A stretch of DNA of 64,000 nucleotides from JAOSJL01 sp963704035 (lineage in GTDB: Bacteria; Actinomycetota; Acidimicrobiia; IMCC26256; JAOSJL01): NCBI GenBank assembly GCA_963704035.1, contig CAVPGR010000004.1:62001-126000 (forward strand), in the 5' to 3' direction. The notes beneath the pieces are model-generated. The model made no database searches. It saw nothing but the letters and a program-made list of their open reading frames with translations, and was not told the DNA's origin. Positions 30,024 through 40,349 of this stretch are shown here, one piece after another; the stretch's first letter is position 1, and each line of letters opens with the position of its first letter. A program made the translations under genes and the position numbers.

Positions 30024-33000
30024 GTGGCGAGCGATTTCTCGCTCTCCGTGCTCGGGCCGACGACGCTCTCTCGCCGACGGTTCCCCGGTGTCGCTGCGGC
30101 CCAAGGAACGCGAGGTTCTGGCCGCGATCGCGCTCCGGCACCCCCGCTCGACCACCACGAATCAGGTCGTCGACCTGATCTGGGGCGACGACGCTCCGCC
30201 GACGGCGCGCAAGGCTGTGCAGAACCATGTTCTGCGGATCCGCCGTGCGGCGGGTGACGGACTGCTCGACACCGTGAACGGTGCCTATGTATTCGGTCCC
30301 CGTGTCGAACTCGACACGGAGGTGCTCACCGACGCGATCAGCGAGGCGGCTTCGGCCCAGCGCCGTCAGGACCACGGAAGACGACGTGCGGTCCTCGAGT
30401 CGGCGGTCGCCGAGTCTGAGCGGCGATCCGTTCACTGATTTAGCGGAAGGTCCTCAGGTGGCCGCCGCGCGACGCCACGTCCGTGAAGTGCACGCCGGGG
30501 CCGAAGAGGGTCTGGCGGAGGCATTTCTCGCTCAGGGCGCGATCAGCGAGACCGTCGAGCTGCTCTCCCGCCTCAGTGCCGAGAACCCCTACCGGGAGCG
30601 ACGCTGGTGGCTCCTGATGCTCGCGCAGTACCGAGCGGGTCGACGACGAGACGCTCTCGCCACATACCAACGAGGCACGACAGCAGCTGGTCGACGGAGC
30701 CGGAATCGAGCCGGGTGACGAGCTCAGTCGACTCGAACGTCTGATCGGTGCCGACGATCCCGATGCTGATGACACCGGCGGTACTCGGCACACCTGTGCG
30801 GTCGGGACCGGTAGAACGCGGGACGCTCCGAACAGTTCGTCGGGCGCGAGATCGAGCTCGAACGTCTCCGGAGCAGTGTTCGAGCAGGTCTGTCATCGGC
30901 CGAGCCGTCCGTTCGTCGTGGTCGAAGGTGAAGCGGGAATCGGAAAGACGACGCTCGCCCGGGAGTTCGGTGTGCTCGGTCGCCGAGCAGCGCACGCCTC
31001 GTGTGGGGTCCCTGTGACGCCGCGCCGACGACACCCCTGCAACCCTTCGGCCGTGCACTCGACGAGCTCCTCGAAACGGAAACCGACGACTTCCCGTCGT
31101 GGCTGTCGCATGATCCCGCCTCACTCGCGGCGGTGGTTCCCCGTCTCGCTGACCGGATCGACGCGCGAGCCAGCGACGTCGCGCCGTAGGCACTGTCGGT
31201 GACGCCGGCCACTACCGCCTCTTCGACGCCGTCGCGGACGCCCTGATCTCGGCGGCCCGGGAGCACCCCCTCATCGTCATCCTCGACGACTTCCAGCTCG
31301 CACCGCCCACGACACGGCGTCTCGTCAGCCGGTGCCTGGACTCTGACGCTCCTCTTCTTCTGCTGGCGACGTGGCGCACCGGACCGGGCTCCCCACCGTG
31401 GACGGAGTCCAACGCAGCAGAACATGCGGTGGAGCGCATCACGCTCACGGGTCTGTCCGGCGAGTCGATCGCCCGATGGCTCGTCAGCTTCGTGGGGCGG
31501 CGACGTCGACGTCCGCGATGCAGCGCAGTGGCTGCACGAGCAGACCGGGGGCAATCCCCTGTTCGTCCATGAGCTGACGACGACCCTTCTCGATCGCGAA
31601 GCCTTCGCCTCCGGACCGGGCGCTCGAGATTTCTCGCCTCCCCACGACGTGCCGGAGGCCCTGCGAGAGGTGCTCCTCGACCGCGTTCGTGGTCTCGCCG
31701 CCGACACCGTCGCCTTTCTCCGTGCGGCATCGGTGCTCGGAACCCGTTTTCGACCGAGCGACCTCCAGGCTCTCGTGGACGCGAGCCCCGCACGCCAGAT
31801 CGCCGAGGCCACGAGTGCGGGGATTCTCAGGAGCGGGCCCGCCACCGATCAGGTGGAGTTCACCCACGACCTCGTCCGCCGCGCCCTCTACGACACATTG
31901 TCTCCGGGCACGCGGATCGAGCTCCACGACCTGGCGGCGCAGGTTGCCGCTGTGGAAGGCGGAGACGATCGCCTCGCCGAGATCGCGTGGCACAGACTGG
32001 CGGCGATCCCGATCGATGCGGAAGCCGCGCTCGACGCAGCATGCCGCGCCGGTGACACGTCGATGGAGCTGTACGCCTTCGACGAGGCTGCCAGGTTCTA
32101 CGAGGGAGCGCAGACGGCCGCCGGCGCGCTTCCCGGTTCCGAAGGAGAACGTCTCGCCTGCGAGATGGCGGTCCGCCGTGGGGACGCTCTCCGACGTGCG
32201 GGCGACCCTGCCAACGTCGACGTTCTGGTGGAAGCCGCGCGGTGCGCGGAGAGCCTCGACGATTCCGATCTGCTCGCCCGATCGGCGCTGGCCCTGTGCC
32301 AGCTCGGCCTCACGACCGAAGCCGGGGCGAGCGACGTGACCGCGACCGACCTGGCCGACCGGGCGCTCGTACGCACCGCCGATCCGCGGCTCCGCGCCGA
32401 GCTCGCGGGCACGGCGAGCCTCCTCTACAGCCTTGCCGGCCGGCCCGCTCGCTGCCGCGAGCTCTTCGAGGATGCCGAACGCGAAGCACGCGCGACAGAG
32501 GACCCCGAGGTTCTCGCGGTCGTGCTGCCGTTTGCGTATCTGGCCCTCGCTCGCCCCACTGACCTCGATCGTCGTGCGGCGATCGCCGACGAAGTACTCG
32601 ATCTCGGCGAACGGCTCGAACACCTTCCGACGGAGTGGGAAGGCCACCAGCTCCGGATGTCGGTCCGCCTCGTGCGGGGCGATCCGGCGTTCGTCGAGTC
32701 GTTCGATCAGCTTGCTCGGCTCACCGAGACCTTGCACGAACCGACACGCATATGGACGGTGCACTACTTGGCGGCCGTCGTGGCATACGTTCGCGGCGAC
32801 CTGGAACGGGCAGAACGTGAGATGACGACGAGCCTGGAATTCGCGGGCGTCGTGGCGACGTCTCGTGTCATGGCCATCTACGGCGCTGAACTGCTCGGGG
32901 TTCGCGCCCAGCAGGGTCGTCTGGACGAGCTCGCCGACACTGTCGCGCAGCTACATGCCGAACAGCCGGGGGTTCCCGCATGGTACGCGGCAACCGCCCG

Positions 33001-33391
33001 GATCGCGGCCGATGCCGGCGACACCGCCGTCGTGTGCCGCGCCTTCGACCGACTCGCCGCCGACGACTTCGCCGAGCTGCCCGACGACTTCACTCAGACA
33101 GCCGCGCTCCACGCTTTGGCGCGCTCGGTCGCCGCCATCGGCGACGCCGCGCGCTCCCGTCTCGTGTACAACCGGCTCGCGGGGTGTTCCCGGCTCATGA
33201 GCTGGTTCGGAGCCGGTACCTTCGGGCCCATCGACCAGTCGCTGGGTGAGTGTGCCCGCGTGTTCGGTGACATGGATTCAGCGCGGCGCCATCTCGCGCA
33301 GGCACGAGACATCTCGTCGACACTCGGCGCTCCCCTGTTCGCCCGGGAAGCGGAGACCGCCTTGGAGAACCTGGAGCGTCTCGGCAATTAA
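30024..33391 (+). CDS. SARP/AfsR-like regulator: winged helix - BTAD - STAND ATPase - TPR (frameshifted)
   Basis: Start GTG at 30024 with a strong AGGAGG four bases upstream. The N-terminus is an OmpR-type winged helix (SLRPKEREVLAAIALRHPRS, VVDLIWGDDAPPTARKAVQN, HVLRIRRAAGDGLLDTVNGA). A BTAD domain follows (PFTDLAEGPQVAAARRHVRE, NPYRERRWWLLMLAQYRAGR). Then come an ATPase with FVGREIELERL, Walker A GEAGIGKTTLA and Walker B VILDDFQLAPP, an FTHDLVRRALYDTLS block, and a TPR-rich C-terminus to 33391. Total length is about 1,120 residues. At least six frame changes lie before 31500 (near 30070, 30425, 30665, 30870, 31000, 31195). The protein is an activator type that reads promoter direct repeats. 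The divergent surface gene and the GTAACAG repeats make these genes likely targets. Confidence 0.85.
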
Positions 33392-33394
33392 GAG

Positions 33395-33431
33395 GCGTCC
33401 CTGAAGGTCGAATAGCGCGCGCCAGGGACGC
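33395..33431. terminator. Inverted repeat between convergent regulator and ppdk
   Basis: Perfect 9-base arms (GCGTCCCTG at 33395-33403 and CAGGGACGC at 33423-33431) flank a 19-base loop. It lies between the stop of the regulator gene (33391) and the ppdk stop, and could end transcription from both sides. No T run is visible. Confidence 0.5.
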
Positions 33432-33432
33432 A

Positions 33433-36067
33433 TCAGGCGGCGGCGTCCTCCTCCTCGATCGCAGCCTGGGCGGCGGCGAGGCGTGCCAGCGGGACACGGA
33501 ACGGCGAGGCCGACACGTAGTCGAGACCGACCTCGTGGAAGAAATGCACCGAGGCGGGATCACCGCCGTGTTCCCCGCAGATGCCGAGCTTCAGGTCGGG
33601 CCGGGTCCCCCGACCCTGCAGGACCGCCCACGCCACGAGGCCGCCCACGCCGTCGCGGTCGATCGACTCGAAGGGATTCACCGCGAGGAGCTTCTGCTCG
33701 AGGTATGCCGGCATCACCCGACCCTCGACGTCATCACGCGAGAAGCCGAAGGACATCTGAGTCAGGTCGTTCGTGCCGAACGAGAAGAACTCCGCCACCT
33801 CGGCGATCTCGCCCTGCCACGACCGCCGCGCGGGGTGTCTCCACCATCGTGCCGGTGAGGTAGTCGACACTCGTTCCCGCAGCCTCGAAGACCTTGCCGG
33901 CGACCTCTGTGATCCACGCGCTCATCAGCTCGAGCTCCGCCTTGTTGACCGAGAGGGGAATCATGATCTCGACGATCGGAGTGCCACCTGCCTGCACACG
34001 GGCGACCGCGGCCTCGAGCAGTGCACGCACCTGCATTTTGTAGAGGCCCGGCTTGATGATCCCGAGGCGCACGCCCCGAGTTCCGAGCATCGGATTCGCT
34101 TCGTGCCATGAGCGCGCCGCCGCGAGCAGAACGCCCTTCTCCTCGTCGAGCGTTCCTGTGGCCTCCTCGACGATCAGCTCCTCGAGGTCGGGGAGAAACT
34201 CGTGGAGTGGCGGGTCGAGGAGTCGCACGGTGACGGGAAGCCCGTCCATCGCCTCGAGGATCCCCTCGAAGTCGGAGCGCTGCAACTTCTCCAGTTCGTC
34301 GAGAGCCGCCTGCTCGTCGGCAGCCTCCTCCGCGAGCACGAAACGCTGGACCAGCGGCAAGCGCTCGCCCAGGAACATGTGCTCCGTGCGACAGAGCCCG
34401 ATGCCCTCCGCTCCGAACTCCCGGCCGCGCGCGGCGTCTTCGGGGAGATCGGCGTTCGTACGCACCTTCAGGCGCCTGTAGCCATCGGCCCACTCGAGCA
34501 GGGTTCCGAAGGGACCGGTCGGCTCGGGCGTCACGACGGGAACCGCTCCGACAACCACGTCGCCGGTGCTTCCGTTGATCGAAATGACCTCTCCCTGTTT
34601 CACGACCGTGTCGCCGACCCGGAACTCACCGGCTTTCGTGTCGATCTTCAGCGCGTCGGCTCCACAGATCGCCGGCGTGCCCATCCCGCGGGCGACGACG
34701 GCGGCGTGGCTCACGAGCCCGCCTCGGGACGTGAGGATCCCCTCGGCCGCGATCATGCCGTGCAGGTCATCGGGCGAGGTCTCAGGGCGGACGAGGATCG
34801 TCTTCTCACCCGCCTCGGCGTGTGACTCGGCGTCGTCGGCAGTGAAGTAGACGTTGCCGACCGCTGCTCCGGGAGAGGCGTTGAGGCCCACGGCGACCGC
34901 CTCGAATTCGGCCACCGGATCGAACTGCGGATGGAGGAGCTGGTCGAGCTGGGCGGGTTGGATGCGCATGACCGCCTCGCGCTCGTCGATCAGACCTTCG
35001 TCGACCATCTCCACGGCCATGCGCAACGCGGCGGCGGCGGTGCGCTTGCCGACCCGTGTCTGGAGCAGGAACAGGCGACCCTGCTCGATCGTGAACTCGA
35101 TGTCGCACATGTCGCGGTAGTGGCGTTCCAGCGTCGCCATCATCTCGATGAGCTGGTCGTGCACCTCGGGAAAGTGCCGGCCGAGATCGTCGAGGTTCTC
35201 GGTGATGCGGATCCCCGCCACCACGTCTTCGCCCTGGGCGTTCGTGAGGAAATCGCCGTAGTGGCGCGCTTCTCCGGTGGCGGGGTCGCGGGTGAACGCC
35301 ACACCTGTTCCCGAGTCGTCGCCCTTGTTGCCGAAGACCATCGACTGGACGTTGACCGCCGTCCCCAGATCGTCGGCGATACCTTCCATCCTTCGGTAGT
35401 CGAAGGCGCGCTTCGAGTTCCACGACCGGAACACCGCCTCGATGGCGTGGCGGAGCTGGTCGGCCGGGTCCTGCGGAAAGTCCATGCCCGCGGCGTCACG
35501 CACAACGCGCTTGAAGACGTCGACCAGTCCGACGAGATCGGCGGCCGAGAGGTCGGAGTCGTTCTTCACACCGCGATCCTCGACGAGGTCTGCGAGTTCC
35601 TCCTCGAAGAGCTCGCCGTCGACGTCGAGCACGATCTTGGCGTACATCTGCACGAACCGGCGGTAGGAGTCTTGCGCGAAGCGCTCATTGCCCGTCTGCT
35701 TCGCGAGACCCTGCACGGAAATGTCGTTGAGGCCGAGGTTGAGGACGGTGTCCATCATGCCGGGCATCGAGAAGGGTGCACCGGAACGAACCGACACCAG
35801 CAGCGGGTCGTCGGCGTCGCCGAGGGTCTTGCCCATCGTCGACTCGAGCGTCATCAACGCTGCGGCCACCTCGTTCATGAGGCCGTCCGGAATGGTGTTC
35901 TCGCCGGCCATGTAGGCGTTGCACGCCTCCGTCGAGATCGTGAAGCCCGGGGGGACGGGCAGACCGAGCTTGGTCATCTCGGCGAGGTTGGCCCCTTTGC
36001 CGCCGAGCAGGTACTTCTGCTCCCTGCCGCCCTCTTCGAAGGCGTACACGAACGTCGTGGGGGTCAT
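33433..36067 (-). CDS. ppdK: Pyruvate, phosphate dikinase (frameshifted)
   Basis: PPDK interconverts pyruvate, ATP and phosphate with PEP, AMP and pyrophosphate. From the ATG at 36067 it has the nucleotide-binding N-terminal domain (YLLGGKGANLAEM, GAPFSMPGMMDTVLNLGLND), the phospho-His swivel domain (ILTSRGGLVSHAAVVARGMG with the catalytic His) and the PEP-binding barrel (GIGLCRTEHMFL, GTRGVRLG). The frame changes near 33812-33814, where one extra base in a GGG run after VETPRAAVVAG breaks the barrel. The restored end has FFSFGTNDLTQMSFGFSRDD and GICGEHGGDP with the catalytic Cys. Total length is about 878 residues, as expected. It is followed by csaA and glyS on the same strand upstream. Confidence 0.95.
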
Positions 36068-36141
36068 TGCGGGGATCCTCCGGGGGCAATGTCGGTGGAC
36101 CGTTGAGCCTACCGGGAGGCTCCACCGCCCTCCGCAACGTT

Positions 36142-36489
36142 TCAGGCGACGGGTGTCCCGGGATCGACGTCGGCATCGGGGGTGAGGAGCCGGACCTCGC
36201 CGTCGGCCTGCACGGCACCGAGAATCAGAAAACGGCTCTCGAATCCGGCGACCCTTCGGGTTCCGATGTTGCAGACTCCGACGACCAGGCGACCGAGTAG
36301 TTCATCCTGCTCGTAGTTCGTCACCTGCGCGCTGGTGGCGAGGCGGCCCAGGTCGTCTCCGAAGTCGACGGTGACTCTGTACGCGGGCCTGTGGGCCTCG
36401 GGGAAATCCTCGACGGCCACGACCCGTCCGACGCGTAGGTCTAGATCGAAGAACGTGGACGGATCGACCGAAGGTTTCGGCTCCTCCAT
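36142..36489 (-). CDS. csaA: CsaA-like tRNA-binding (EMAP II/OB-fold) protein
   Basis: A 115-residue OB-fold protein of the CsaA type. The sequence VDPSTFFDLDLRVGRVVAV, AYRVTVDFGDDLG, SAQVTNYEQDELLGRLVVGV and RRVAGFESRFLILGA is typical. CsaA proteins bind tRNA and have been described as chaperones. As displayed, the frame reads on from glycyl-tRNA synthetase without a stop. Removing one base near 36515 would end GlyRS with YLREHLGA and a TGA at 36498-36500. The ATG at 36489 would then be the start of a separate gene 8 bases later. I therefore treat the fusion as an artefact. Confidence 0.85.
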   Translation of the reverse strand: MEEPKPSVDPSTFFDLDLRVGRVVAVEDFPEAHRPAYRVTVDFGDDLGRLATSAQVTNYEQDELLGRLVVGVCNIGTRRVAGFESRFLILGAVQADGEVRLLTPDADVDPGTPVA

Positions 36490-36497
36490 GGGTGGGC

Positions 36498-37825
36498 TCA
36501 GGCGCCGAGGTGTTCGCGGCAGATAGCCGAGCAGGCCCTCGATCGGAATGCGATCCTGGTTCATGGAATCGCGGTCACGCACGGTCACGGCACGGTCGTC
36601 GAGGGTGTCGAAGTCGACCGTGACGCAAAGAGGTGTCCCGACCTCGTCCTGGCGGCGGTAGCGCTTGCCGATGGAGCCCGCCTCGTCGTAGTCGAGCTGC
36701 AGATGCGGTCGAACGATGTCGGCAACTTCTCGCGCAATCGGACGGAGCTCCTCCTTCTTGGAGAGGGGCAGCACCGCCACCTTGTTGGGCGCGAGATCTG
36801 TGTGGAGTCGCAGCACGGTGCGTTGCTCTCCCCGTACTTCTTCTTCTGTGTAGGCCGCGAGGAGAAACGCCAGCGTCGCTCGGTCGGCCCCCGCGGCAGG
36901 CTCCACGACGTGGGGGAGATAGCGCCGGTCGTTCTCCTGATCGAAATAGCTCAGGTCCTCGCCGGAGAACTCGGCGTGCTGGGTGAGGTCGTAGTCGGAG
37001 CGCTTCGCGATGCCTTCCAGCTCTCCCCAGCCCCACGGATACTCGTACTCCACGTCGGCTGTGCCCGTGGAGTAGTGCGAGAGCTCGTCGGTGCTCGTGG
37101 GCGCGCAGCCTCAGACGCGCCTCGGGGATTCCGAGGTCGGTGTACCAGCGGTGCCGCTCGGCGCACCAATACTCGAACCAGCGGTCGCTCTCCTCGGGCG
37201 GGACGAAGTACTCCATCTCCATCTGCTCGAACTCACGCGTGCGGAAGATGAAGTTGCCCGGTGTGATCTCGTTTCGGAACGACTTGCCGATCTGTGCGAT
37301 TCCGAACGGCGGCTTCTTGCGGGTCGTCGTCTGCACGTTCTTGAAGTTGACGAAGATCCCCTGTGCGGTCTCGGGACGGAGATACGCCGCGTTCGCGTCG
37401 TCCTCGATGGGACCGACAAACGTCTTGAACATGAGGTTGAACTGCCGGGCCTCGGTGAAAGCGTCACGCTCGCCGCAGTTCGGGCAGGCACCGCTGTCGG
37501 GAAGATCGTCTTCGCGGAATCGCTCCTTGCAGTTGCGGCAGTCGACCAGGGGATCGGTGAAGGTGGCGAGATGACCACTGGCCTCCCATACCCGAGGTGC
37601 CATCAGGATCGAGGAATCGATGCCGACCACGTCGTCGCGCAACTGCACCATGGAGCGCCACCACGCGTCCTTGACGTTGCGCTTCAGCAGGACACCGAGC
37701 GGCCCGTAGTCCCACGTGCTACGGAAGCCCCCGTAGATCTCGCTGGACGGGAAGACGAGCCCGCGCCGCTTGGCGAGGTTGACGATACGGTCCATCGCGT
37801 CGGGATCTACCGCGTCGCCGGGCAT
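36498..37825 (-). CDS. glyS: Glycyl-tRNA synthetase, homodimeric type (frameshifted)
   Basis: Class II aminoacyl-tRNA synthetase that charges tRNA-Gly. The N-terminal part (SSEIYGGFRSTWDYGPLG, the zinc-type CRNCKERF and CPNCGERD pairs, YLRPETAQGIFVNF, GIAQIGKSFRNEITPGNFIF, FRTREFEQMEMEYF) is in the frame starting at 37825. After a frame change near 37095-37110 the class II core continues (EYPWGWGELEGIAKRSDYDL, HVVEPAAGADRATLAFLLAA) with the anticodon-binding domain (KVAVLPLSKKEELRPIA, GKRYRRQDEVGTPLCVTVD). A second indel near 36515 removes the natural stop. Total is about 440 residues. The gene is upstream of csaA and ppdK in the same direction and downstream of recO. Confidence 0.94.
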
Positions 37826-37861
37826 GGCGGGTCAGGGTAGTTGTTGTGTTTCTCTATGCCT

Positions 37862-37930
37862 TCGCCTCGGGTCCCTTTGCCTCGCCTCGGGCGGCGCAGG
37901 ATACCTGCGCCGCTAACCCTCGCCTCGGGT
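37862..37930. repeat. Intergenic palindromic repeat, copy B
   Basis: Between glyS and recO. It contains three copies of TCGCCTCGGG and, in the middle (37891-37913), a perfect 10-base inverted repeat (GCGGCGCAGG, loop ATA, CCTGCGCCGC). The core 33 bases recur at 18529-18561 with one mismatch, 19 kb away. It could form a strong hairpin on either strand. Confidence 0.8.
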
Positions 37931-37933
37931 GGC

Positions 37934-38659
37934 TCAGCCGGCACGGAGAAGGGTGGCGCTGCGTAGGCGCCGCTCGAGGTGATATTCGAGGCTGGCGACA
38001 CCGAGGCGCTCCAACTCCGCGAGCGCGGGGCCCTCGGGCTCGTCGAGAGCGCCGCGCAGTCCCCCACCGAGGATCCGCTCCAGCAGTACGAGGGTGTCGG
38101 GAGACACCCTCGTACCGGCGAGCGAACCGCATCCGTCACAGCAGACACCCCCGGCACCGAGATCGAAACGGCTGAACGGACCCTGCTCGTCGCCGCAGTG
38201 GACACAGGCGTCGAGCATCGGGTGAAAGCCCTCGAGTGCAAGAAGCTTCCAGAAGAATGCGGGCGCCACCACCGGAGAGGCGGTCTCGCCCAGTGTCCGC
38301 AGTGCACCCACCAACATCCGGTAGAGCGGGATGTCGGGTTCACGTTCCTCGGTGAGATGGTCGGTCGCCTCGAGCATGGGAACCGCCCGGGTGAAGGCGC
38401 GGTAGCCGCCCCAGAGCTCCTTGAACACGTCGAGGGTCTCCGCCTGGGTGACCACGTCGAGATTGCGACCCTCATAGCACTGGATCGCGACGTGGCTCAT
38501 CGGCTCGAGAGCGGCACCGAAGCGGCTGCCCGGCCGACGCACGCCCTTGGCCACGGCACGGACCTTGCCGTGGCCCTGGGTGAAAACCGTCACGATCCGG
38601 TCGGTCTCGCCGAGCTTGACCGTGCGCAGCACCACCCCCTGATCCCGGTACAGCGCCAT
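37934..38659 (-). CDS. recO: DNA repair protein RecO
   Basis: A 241-residue RecO, which helps load RecA on single-stranded DNA in the RecFOR pathway. The N-terminal OB fold (YRDQGVVLRTVKLGETDRIV, GKVRAVAKGVRRPGSRFGAA) and the C-terminal helical domain with a four-Cys zinc site (ACVHCGDEQ and GVCCDGCGSL) are clear. The length is normal. It lies just downstream of uppS, separated by 46 bases, as is common in actinobacteria. Confidence 0.95.
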   Translation of the reverse strand: MALYRDQGVVLRTVKLGETDRIVTVFTQGHGKVRAVAKGVRRPGSRFGAALEPMSHVAIQCYEGRNLDVVTQAETLDVFKELWGGYRAFTRAVPMLEATDHLTEEREPDIPLYRMLVGALRTLGETASPVVAPAFFWKLLALEGFHPMLDACVHCGDEQGPFSRFDLGAGGVCCDGCGSLAGTRVSPDTLVLLERILGGGLRGALDEPEGPALAELERLGVASLEYHLERRLRSATLLRAG

Positions 38660-38705
38660 CCCGCCAGTCTAATGACACCGTTGTCATTTGATCTGTCAGG
38701 CTCAG

Positions 38706-39455
38706 CTAGACATTCCCGAAGCGGCGGCGGCGTGCCTGGAAGTCGCACACCGCGTCGAAAAGGTCGGCCCGCCGGAAGTCGGGCCACAGGGTCTCGGTGA
38801 AGTACAGCTCCGCGTAGGCCAGTTCCCAGAGCAGGTAGTTCGAGATCCTGTGTTCACCCGACGTACGAACGAGCAGGTCGGGGTCGGGCATGTCGGGGGC
38901 GTACATGCGTCGGGCGATGGTCTTCTCATCGACCTTGGCGGGCTTCAGCTTCCCCGATTTCGTCTCCTCGGCAATCTGACGTACCGCGTCGACGATCTCC
39001 GCCCGCCCGCCGTAGTTGAACGCGAAGGTGAGCGTCATCCGGCGGTTCTTTTCCGTGAGCGCCTCGGTCTCCTCGATCCGGCGCAGTACCCGCTTCGGGA
39101 CCCGCCCGCCGCGTCGACCGATGAAGCGGACCCGCACGCCGCGTTCGTCGAGGTCGTCGCGGCGCTTCAGGAGAAGCTGCTCGTTGAACCGCATGAGAAA
39201 GCGGACCTCGTCGAGCGGTCGTCGCCAGTTCTCCGTCGAGAACGCGTAGACCGTGAGCCAGTCGAGACCGATGTCGAGGGCCCCTTCGACGGTGTCGAAG
39301 AGCGCCTCCTCCCCCGCCGTGTGCCCCTCCGTGCGTGCCAGACCCCGCTTGTTCGCCCATCGACCGTTGCCATCCATGACGATGGCGACGTGCGACGGGA
39401 CCCGCGAAAGATCGAGATCGTGGGGCACGTCGCTCACGCCGGTCACATCGATCAC
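38706..39455 (-). CDS. uppS: Isoprenyl transferase (undecaprenyl diphosphate synthase family)
   Basis: A 249-residue cis-prenyltransferase that condenses isopentenyl diphosphate into the polyprenyl lipid carrier used for peptidoglycan. Signature blocks are HVAIVMDGNGRWANKRGL with the catalytic Asp, GHTAGEEAL, VYAFSTENWRRP, and the C-terminal DPDLLVRTSGEHRISNYLLW and LWPDF. It acts at the cytoplasmic membrane surface. recO follows on the same strand. Chain length of the product cannot be read from sequence. Confidence 0.95.
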   Translation of the reverse strand: MIDVTGVSDVPHDLDLSRVPSHVAIVMDGNGRWANKRGLARTEGHTAGEEALFDTVEGALDIGLDWLTVYAFSTENWRRPLDEVRFLMRFNEQLLLKRRDDLDERGVRVRFIGRRGGRVPKRVLRRIEETEALTEKNRRMTLTFAFNYGGRAEIVDAVRQIAEETKSGKLKPAKVDEKTIARRMYAPDMPDPDLLVRTSGEHRISNYLLWELAYAELYFTETLWPDFRRADLFDAVCDFQARRRRFGNV

Positions 39456-39542
39456 GCTAACCGCGGCGCGCGTCGGAACTGGACGCCGAGGCGAACCGCT
39501 AAGCCGACATCGACGCCGGGTGACTGACCCCCGACCGACCGG

Positions 39543-40349
39543 CTAACCCTCGACGGGCTGGTCTTCGGGAGTGCCTTCCGGCGTGGCGCCTGTGCCTCCG
39601 GACTCGTCGCCTCCCACCGTCGGAGCACCTTCCTCGATCGTGATCGTGGTTTCCATGCCCTGCTGACGGTGACCCGGGATGTCACAGAAGAGCGTGTAGG
39701 CGCCGGCCTCGAGCTGCGCGTTGCCCACGTCGGTGGCGTCGGGACCGTCGATGTTGAGCGGACCGAAGGCCGGGTCCTCTTCGATCAGGAGGGTGTGCAG
39801 ACCCGGTTCGGTGTTGACGTAGGTGAACTCGATGACACCGGGCGGAGCGAGGTCGGGCTTTGGCGTGAGGAAGAAGTTTCCCGCGTCGACCTCGATCGCC
39901 GAGTCGACCGGCAGCGCGTCGAGACCACCCGCTTCTCCCCCTTCTCCCTCCGCGGCACCGAGCGTCGTGAGCCCGGCGGAGAGCACCAGGAAGAGCGCGG
40001 CCACCGCCATGATCGACGCTGTCGAGGAGCGAAGCCTCTCGTTGGCAGACAAGACGGCAGCCAGAGCCATGATTCCGACCATGAGCGCGATCGCAATACC
40101 GACGGCAACCGCGCCGGCGGTCGCGAGGAAGATCCTGCTGACGTTGATCGCCACGAAAGCCACGATCACGACCACCAGCGCCGGGATCATGATCGGCACG
40201 AGGAGGCGCTCGCGGACGTTGCTGGCGCCCTCGCTGGCGCCCTCGCTGCCGCCCTCGCTATTGCCCTCGCTCACGGCACCGCCGGGAACGGCGTGGTCCG
40301 CCGACTCCGTTTCGGGGGACGCATGCGTCGTTGTACCGGTCTCACTCAT
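39543..40349 (-). CDS. Membrane protein with C-terminal cupredoxin (type 1 copper) domain
   Basis: A 268-residue protein. The first 50 residues are hydrophilic with Ser-Glu-Gly repeats (SEGGSEGASEGAS), followed by three transmembrane segments (about residues 52-75, 77-100 and 108-130) and an outside cupredoxin domain. The copper site is readable: His in LHTLLIEEDP, then FCDIPGHRQQGMETTI with Cys, His and Met. It could carry electrons to the oxidase or serve copper delivery. Its start overlaps the ctaG stop as ATGA, so it belongs to the cta operon. The DNA in the Ser-Glu-Gly region is a run of 12-base repeats. Confidence 0.82.
   Translation of the reverse strand: MSETGTTTHASPETESADHAVPGGAVSEGNSEGGSEGASEGASNVRERLLVPIMIPALVVVIVAFVAINVSRIFLATAGAVAVGIAIALMVGIMALAAVLSANERLRSSTASIMAVAALFLVLSAGLTTLGAAEGEGGEAGGLDALPVDSAIEVDAGNFFLTPKPDLAPPGVIEFTYVNTEPGLHTLLIEEDPAFGPLNIDGPDATDVGNAQLEAGAYTLFCDIPGHRQQGMETTITIEEGAPTVGGDESGGTGATPEGTPEDQPVEG

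Noticed and set aside
19812..33391. Prophage or transposon island
   Set aside because: No integrase, transposase, terminase or attachment site is visible. The genes are surface proteins and a regulator.
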